NCBI GenBank assembly: GCA_004802705.1
Contig: SGPL01000776.1
Coordinates: 1 to 12,302 of the forward strand
DNA from: Bondarzewia mesenterica
Taxonomy: Eukaryota; Basidiomycota; Agaricomycetes; Russulales; Bondarzewiaceae
Direction: 5' to 3'
Length of the DNA stretch: 12,302 nucleotides
Shown here in pieces: positions 8,995-12,302 of this stretch. The stretch's first letter is position 1. Each line of letters opens with the position of its first letter. Below the pieces are notes generated by a model that saw only the letters and a list, made by a program, of their open reading frames with translations, searched no databases and was not told the origin of the DNA. The translations under genes and the position numbers were made by a program.

Positions 8995-9000
8995 TCAAAC

Positions 9001-9026
9001 AATAATAATAATAATAACACACACAT
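9001..9026. repeat. Microsatellite, AAT repeats followed by AC repeats
   Basis: Six near-complete AAT units (9001-9018) run directly into four AC units. The compound simple repeat lies between the minisatellite and the left arm of the large inverted repeat. Confidence 0.85.
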
Positions 9027-9069
9027 ACTCTCAGCTGCTGATTTGTTGAGGGTGATAAATACTTAGTAA

Positions 9070-9665
9070 AAGGATATTGTCATGAATAGTCTGTACATAT
9101 GACCTAGACTATTATTTTCTTTAACTTACTCAGATCTCCATTGACTTACTTGTGGACAATGACTCGCACCCTAATGTGTGTGAACCTAATATAGAGTGCT
9201 CTGACATGCCTTAACTTTATTTTATCTTATCTGATTAGCAGATTATGTGACTTATAGACTTAGACAGCCTTTGGACCAGTCTGAGCCCTGAGCTATAAGA
9301 ACTCCACTAACTTCTTTACATATAAATACTTATTCACTAATAGCCTTTCTAGTGCATACTATTAATACATGCTATTGCTGATAACTTGCCCTAAAGCACA
9401 TCATTTATATACAAAACTAATTAGTTATACTGTTTATTAGCTTGATCTCTTCAAGAGATATCCCCTTTATAAATACCTCCTTAGTTACTGAAGACCTATT
9501 GAACGTCTAAACTCTTACAATCTACTACTGCTTTACACCAAAAACCTCTTACAACACTAAGACTACAAGATCACATGAGCTAAATGCTTAGGTGGTCCTC
9601 ACTCTAACTAATTTTAGAGCTAAGCAACAGCATACCTATCTATTAGATCTCTGCATCTCTTCTCA
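9070..9665 (+). repeat. Left arm of large fold-back (inverted repeat)
   Basis: The arm pairs with 9684-10245 on the opposite strand. Perfect blocks, left versus right: 9078-9089 with 10226-10237; 9167-9178 with 10136-10147; 9216-9234 with 10111-10129 (19 bp); 9343-9358 with 9987-10002 (16 bp); 9387-9397 with 9948-9958; 9438-9449 with 9894-9905; 9592-9605 with 9750-9763 (14 bp); 9618-9627 with 9727-9736. The coordinate sums stay between 19343 and 19355 until about 9190. There the left arm carries some 30 extra bases, after which the sum is 19314-19315. Between blocks the differences are mostly transitions. No open frame is shared by the arms. The outer part (TGTCATGAATAG) could be an LTR start, but no TG/CA pair with a target-site duplication was established. 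Confidence 0.88.
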
Positions 9666-9683
9666 CACTATTAAGACCTTGCA

Positions 9684-10245
9684 TGAGCAGGGATGTAAAG
9701 GCTTAATGAGTAGCTTGTATATGTCATTGCTTAGCTTTAGGGTTTAATCAGAGTGAGGACCACTCAGGCATCTAGTCTAGGTGGCCCTATAGTCATAATC
9801 TTGCAAGGGGTTCTAGTTAAGAACAAAGATAAACTGCAAGGGTTTAAGTTTCAGTAGGTCTTCAATACTACTAGTGTTTAGGCTAAGCTTTAGGAGATCA
9901 AGCTAAAAAACAGTATAGCTACTCAAGCCCTATATATATACATATGCGCTTTAGGGCAGGTCATCAGCGATGGCATATGTCAATGGTATGCACTAGAAAG
10001 GCCATTGATAGATAAGATATCATATGTAAAGAAGCCAGTGAGGTTTTTGTGGGTCAGGGCCCAGACTAGTCCAAAGTTTAGCTAAGTCTATCAGTTACGT
10101 GACTTGCTAGTCAGATAAGATAAAATAAAATAAGGCACATTAGGGTGTGAGTCATAGTCCACTAAGTAAGTTAGTAGATATCAGGGTAATTCAAGTGAAT
10201 AAAATAGTTAAATCATGTGATCGAACTATTCATGACATACACAAG
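9684..10245 (-). repeat. Right arm of large fold-back (inverted repeat)
   Basis: Reverse-complement partner of 9070-9665, separated from it by about 18 nt (9666-9683). The innermost homologous block pairs 9645-9665 with 9684-9704, 14 of 21 positions identical and most others transitions. The right arm keeps C or G at several sites where the left has T or A (for example opposite 9357-9390), so in that block the left copy is the more decayed. Outside the arms no homology is seen: minisatellite on the left, a purine-rich tract on the right. Two copies of one element inserted tail to tail, a fold-back element, or an inverted duplication would all give this structure. Confidence 0.88.
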
Positions 10246-10259
10246 ATCCTAACAGTAGT

Positions 10260-10870
10260 AAATTAGCACTTTTATATATCATGACTGACACATTCATTGT
10301 TCTCAAATTTTGAACAATTTATGGTTCAGTATATAAGGAGCCAGAAAGGTATAAAAAGTTAAGAAAAGAAAGGGAATATTTCAAAAGGATAGGTAAGAGA
10401 TAAATAATCTGAAAGAATGATAAAAAGTATGAAATGTTTTGAAAGGAAAATATGAAGGGTAGAAAGGCTGAGAACATTCTAAAATAAGTGAGAAGCAAGG
10501 TTTGGGTTTAAGAAGAATATAAACAAAGAAGAAGAATGAAGAAATTTTCAAAAACAGGAAACTAGTAAAAGATGGATGAAAAGACACAAGAAATTGATAG
10601 AAAAATTAAAAAAAATTCACAAAAACTCCATGGTAAAGTAAAAATACTCTGAAAGGTAAAAGAAAAAGGAGATTTTGAATTACTAAGTAGAGATTTAAAA
10701 AGGTATATAAGGAGGGCTTTTAGAATGACTAAGTTGAAGTTTTTAGCCCACTTCTATAATGTAAACTCATCAGTCCAGTTCTTATCTATTCTTTATTAAT
10801 AATCAGCTAGGTCGTAAATCTTAGAGTTGCTACTGAGTATTTTTAAGTTCTATTTATATTTAGTCATAGT
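10260..10870 (+). promoter_or_regulatory. Purine-rich tract with two identical TATA-like elements, possible LTR U3/R remnant
   Basis: The 12-base string GTATATAAGGAG occurs at 10329-10340 and again at 10703-10714, 374 bp apart. Between them the plus strand is strongly A/G-rich. After the second copy the composition switches, with a T-rich stretch near 10770-10870 (CAGTCCAGTTCTTATCTATT). TATATAAGG is a good core-promoter match, and the sequence of skewed upstream DNA, TATA box and then T-rich leader resembles a retrotransposon LTR. No LTR termini, primer-binding site or second copy was found in the window. The minus-strand frame 10381-10587 is only the complement of the purine tract. Confidence 0.35.
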
Positions 10871-11130
10871 GTTATTTATACTGCAGCACTTGAATATAAT
10901 AACATCTGTATTTAAAAAAGTCTCTTATTTTGAACTCGCTCTTTTGGACTGTTAATTTAATTTATCTCTTCTTTAGTTATATTTTCTTCTAATAAGGAGA
11001 TATTATCCACACATACATCATTTCTTGAGCTAAGGAACATTTAACATTCAAATACACCTAAAAAAATTCCAAAATAATCCTCACATCGAACAATAGGTAT
11101 ATTCTGAGAAAGCGAGAAAATATAATTATA
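10871..11130. other. AT-rich stretch, nothing supported
   Basis: No frame, RNA gene or repeat could be supported. CpG is rare and composition is uniform. Confidence 0.4.
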
Positions 11131-11560
11131 CTTAGGTTAAAAAACTATCTTACTGCATCAGCAGATAAAAACATAAACATTCTGATATAGCATTACCTTT
11201 TAAATTAAAGCTATATTGATAGTTGATTCAAAGTTCTCATAATTTTATCATATAAAATTAGACTTAAAATTAGACTTATAGTCTTCTTTAAATTTATCTT
11301 TAAATTATCTACTCCAAATGCTTCTAATGCTGATTTAACCTTGCCTCTTATTTTTAAAAAACTTGTTAAAGTAAAAGTAAAAATATAAATAATTATAAGA
11401 GTCATTGCAATAGATTCTTAGCTAATAAATTATGTAAGCTCAGATTTTAGGCCAATCTAAATCTAATGTTATTAATTGAACTTTATTTATTCTAAAAATA
11501 GATTCAAACATCTGCAAATAAGACATTTATATAAACAACACAAATCAAATACCTCATTGC
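11130..11560 (-). pseudogene. Broken minus-strand coding trace of unknown family, with a possible small intron
   Basis: A minus-strand frame is open from ATG 11403-11405 to TAG at 11211-11213 (64 codons). It ends in a coherent segment: FLKIRGKVKSALEAFGVDNL, KINLKKTISLILSLILYDKI, MRTLNQLSI. Its N-terminal part (IIIYIFTFTLTSF) is hydrophobic and may simply be AT-rich noise. Further upstream, in another frame, MFESIFRINKVQLITLDLDW (about 11451-11510) is preceded by a stretch with GT and CAG ends (11512-11552) that would make a 41-nt minus-strand intron after VIKQMRSNE. The trace may continue to 11810, with RRARKKANVKLKVIKQ. No domain is recognised. Frameshifts are required, so this is not an intact gene. 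Confidence 0.35.
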
Positions 11561-11809
11561 TTCTCATCTGCTTTATAACTTTCAGTTTGACATTTGCTTT
11601 CTTCCTTGCTCTTCTCATCAACTTTAAATCATTGCCTAGCATACTCAGCTAAACAGCAAAACCAACAATACCTCTACCACTTGTGTGCATCTTGTTTTTC
11701 TTTTTTTGTGATAAAGGGAACTTAAACCTTTTATCCAACAGTTTTATTTTCTGAACAAGCCAGTCATAGCCTGGTTAGTAACTATTTCCTGCATTGCAAT
11801 TCTTTTTTT
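11561..11809. other. AT-rich stretch, possible minus-strand coding trace only
   Basis: The minus strand gives KIKLLDKRFKFPLSQKKKNK and HTSGRGIVGFAV around 11655-11760, in a frame different from the flanking traces. The poly-T runs at 11701-11709 and 11803-11810 are plain homopolymers. Nothing else was seen. Confidence 0.3.
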
Positions 11810-12040
11810 TTATGGCTTGAAGCAAAGCATCTCACTGTTGTGCAATATCTCTGACACTAGCTGCTTTTTAATTTGTGTTTCTTCTAGACCATCCTCAGTT
11901 CTCCTTATGCTGCTCAACAACAGTATCAACTTGCTTCAACTCATGTCTCCAGCAAAAGAAAGTTTCAGGCTTTCCACAGATCTAGTTGTGGGGACACCTA
12001 AGGAGCACAAAGGTAAATGCTTATCACTGAATATCAGCCC
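11810..12040 (-). pseudogene. Minus-strand reading frame with one internal stop, unknown family
   Basis: The frame is open from 12040 to TAA 11810-11812 (77 codons) with a single TGA at 11936-11938. It reads HLPLCSLGVPTTRSVESLKL, then SFAGDMS, the stop, SKLILLLSSIRRTEDGLEET, QIKKQLVSEILHNSEMLCFK and P. The charged second half looks like a genuine helical segment. On the plus strand the same DNA is open for 76 codons from 11817 to 12047, without Trp, and ends in LSLNISPQ. Either could be the shadow of the other. A third frame on the minus strand (VEQHKEN, ASVRDIAQQ) also reads plausibly, which shows how little can be concluded here. The segment abuts the compositional border. Confidence 0.3.
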
Positions 12041-12302
12041 TCAATGATTTTCACACGTTCTCCAGGTCAGAACAAATCAACCGGCCTGAGCGTGCTGGGA
12101 GAAGAGAATGGACATCACACGAAGGCTCCGATTCGTGCCGTCACTCCGAAGCCGAGTTCGAGTCACACCGCGCATGGCGTGGATCAGGAATTGCCGACAT
12201 GGACACCGCTTGCAGCAGCAACGAACGGAGAGTGGGACGACGAGGACGGTCTGAACACCCGCCATGTGCCCATGCGCAAGTCGTCCACACTGGCAGCCTC
12301 TG
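12017..12302 (+). CDS. 5' part of a probable host gene, running off the right edge
   Basis: An in-frame stop at 12014-12016 precedes ATG 12017, and the frame then stays open to the window end (95 codons). A second in-frame ATG is at 12044. Residues read MLITEYQPSMIFTRSPGQN, then a Ser/Thr/Pro/Ala-rich, probably disordered stretch (APIRAVTPKPSSSHTAHG, LPTWTPLAAATNG) and an acidic EWDDEDGLNT followed by RHVPMRKSSTLAAS. From about 12061 the DNA is some 60% GC with about 22 CpG in 242 bases, unlike everything to the left, so it belongs to undecayed genome. Alternatively a pyrimidine run ending in CCAG (12062-12065) may be a 3' splice site, with the first 15 codons not coding. The other forward frame from 12061 is also open, so frame choice rests on protein-likeness. 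No family is recognised. Confidence 0.5.
   Translation, partial: MLITEYQPSMIFTRSPGQNKSTGLSVLGEENGHHTKAPIRAVTPKPSSSHTAHGVDQELPTWTPLAAATNGEWDDEDGLNTRHVPMRKSSTLAAS
12040..12065. other. Compositional border between AT-rich decayed block and GC-rich DNA
   Basis: Left of this point the sequence is AT-rich and CpG-poor (23% GC in the line at 8581, one CpG in 8461-9060). Right of it a 60-base line (12121) is 63% GC, and CpG occurs about every 11 bases. The change takes place within a few tens of bases. Such a sharp edge marks the end of a decayed repeat block rather than a gradual isochore drift. Confidence 0.75.

Noticed and set aside
9168..9397. CCCTAA strings as telomere-like repeats
   Set aside because: Only isolated single copies (CACCCTAATG, GCCCTAAAGC), not tandem arrays.
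9079..10237. A complete LTR retrotransposon or LTR pair
   Set aside because: The arms are inverted, not direct; no primer-binding site, polypurine tract, integrase or reverse-transcriptase motif lies between them. Solo LTRs in opposite orientation remain only a possibility.
10381..10587. 68-codon minus-strand frame rich in Phe, Ser and Leu
   Set aside because: It is the complement of an A/G-rich tract, and its composition is fully explained by the skew.
12144..12170. GTTCGAGTC resembling a tRNA T-loop
   Set aside because: No flanking T-stem, acceptor stem or anticodon arm could be drawn.
12077..12265. 62-codon minus-strand frame in the GC-rich end
   Set aside because: Arg/Cys-rich complement of the more plausible plus-strand frame that starts at 12017.

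Overview
The window looks like a repeat-rich, AT-rich block of a eukaryotic genome, most likely a filamentous fungus, that meets ordinary gene-type DNA only at its right edge. There is no compact operon layout, ribosome-binding-site pattern or dense coding. Nearly every recognisable coding trace is broken by in-frame stops and frameshifts. CpG is almost absent over long stretches: I count one in 8461-9060, against about 22 in 12061-12302. TpA exceeds ApT in the lines I tallied by hand. The two arms of a large inverted repeat differ mostly by C/T and G/A transitions. Together this is the picture left by RIP-like or methylation-driven C-to-T decay of transposable elements, and it supports a fungal assignment. 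The one family I recognise, a DUF6570-type protein of fungal Helitrons, agrees.

Layout. 1-1340 (minus strand): the decayed upstream part of a Helitron-type polyprotein, running off the left edge. 1340-2290: AT-rich, no supported gene. 2290-3860: an island with more CpG and a C/T-rich plus strand, holding the longest uninterrupted frame of the window (2672-3136) and a second, broken plus frame. 3860-5620: no safe gene. 5636-5750: a tandem repeat of about 51 bp. 5751-6122 (plus) and 6128-6480 (minus): two broken coding traces, the second with a 7-residue repeat. 6480-7330: a CpG-bearing island with an acidic open frame at 7061-7327. 7647-8460 (minus): a well-preserved but stop-ridden reading frame of unknown family. 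8561-8994: a degenerate minisatellite. 9001-9026: a microsatellite. 9070-10245: a fold-back of two arms of about 560-600 bp around a loop of about 18 nt. 10260-10870: a purine-rich tract framed by two identical TATA-like sequences. 11130-12040: minus-strand coding traces. About 12045 onward: an abrupt change to GC-rich, CpG-rich DNA with the 5' part of a probable host gene (12017 to the right edge).

The pieces do not form a pathway. They look like a nest of old transposons, with at least one surviving gene beginning at the border. The most striking structure is the fold-back at 9070-10245. If transcribed it would give a long hairpin RNA. No complete, intact novel system is visible in the window.
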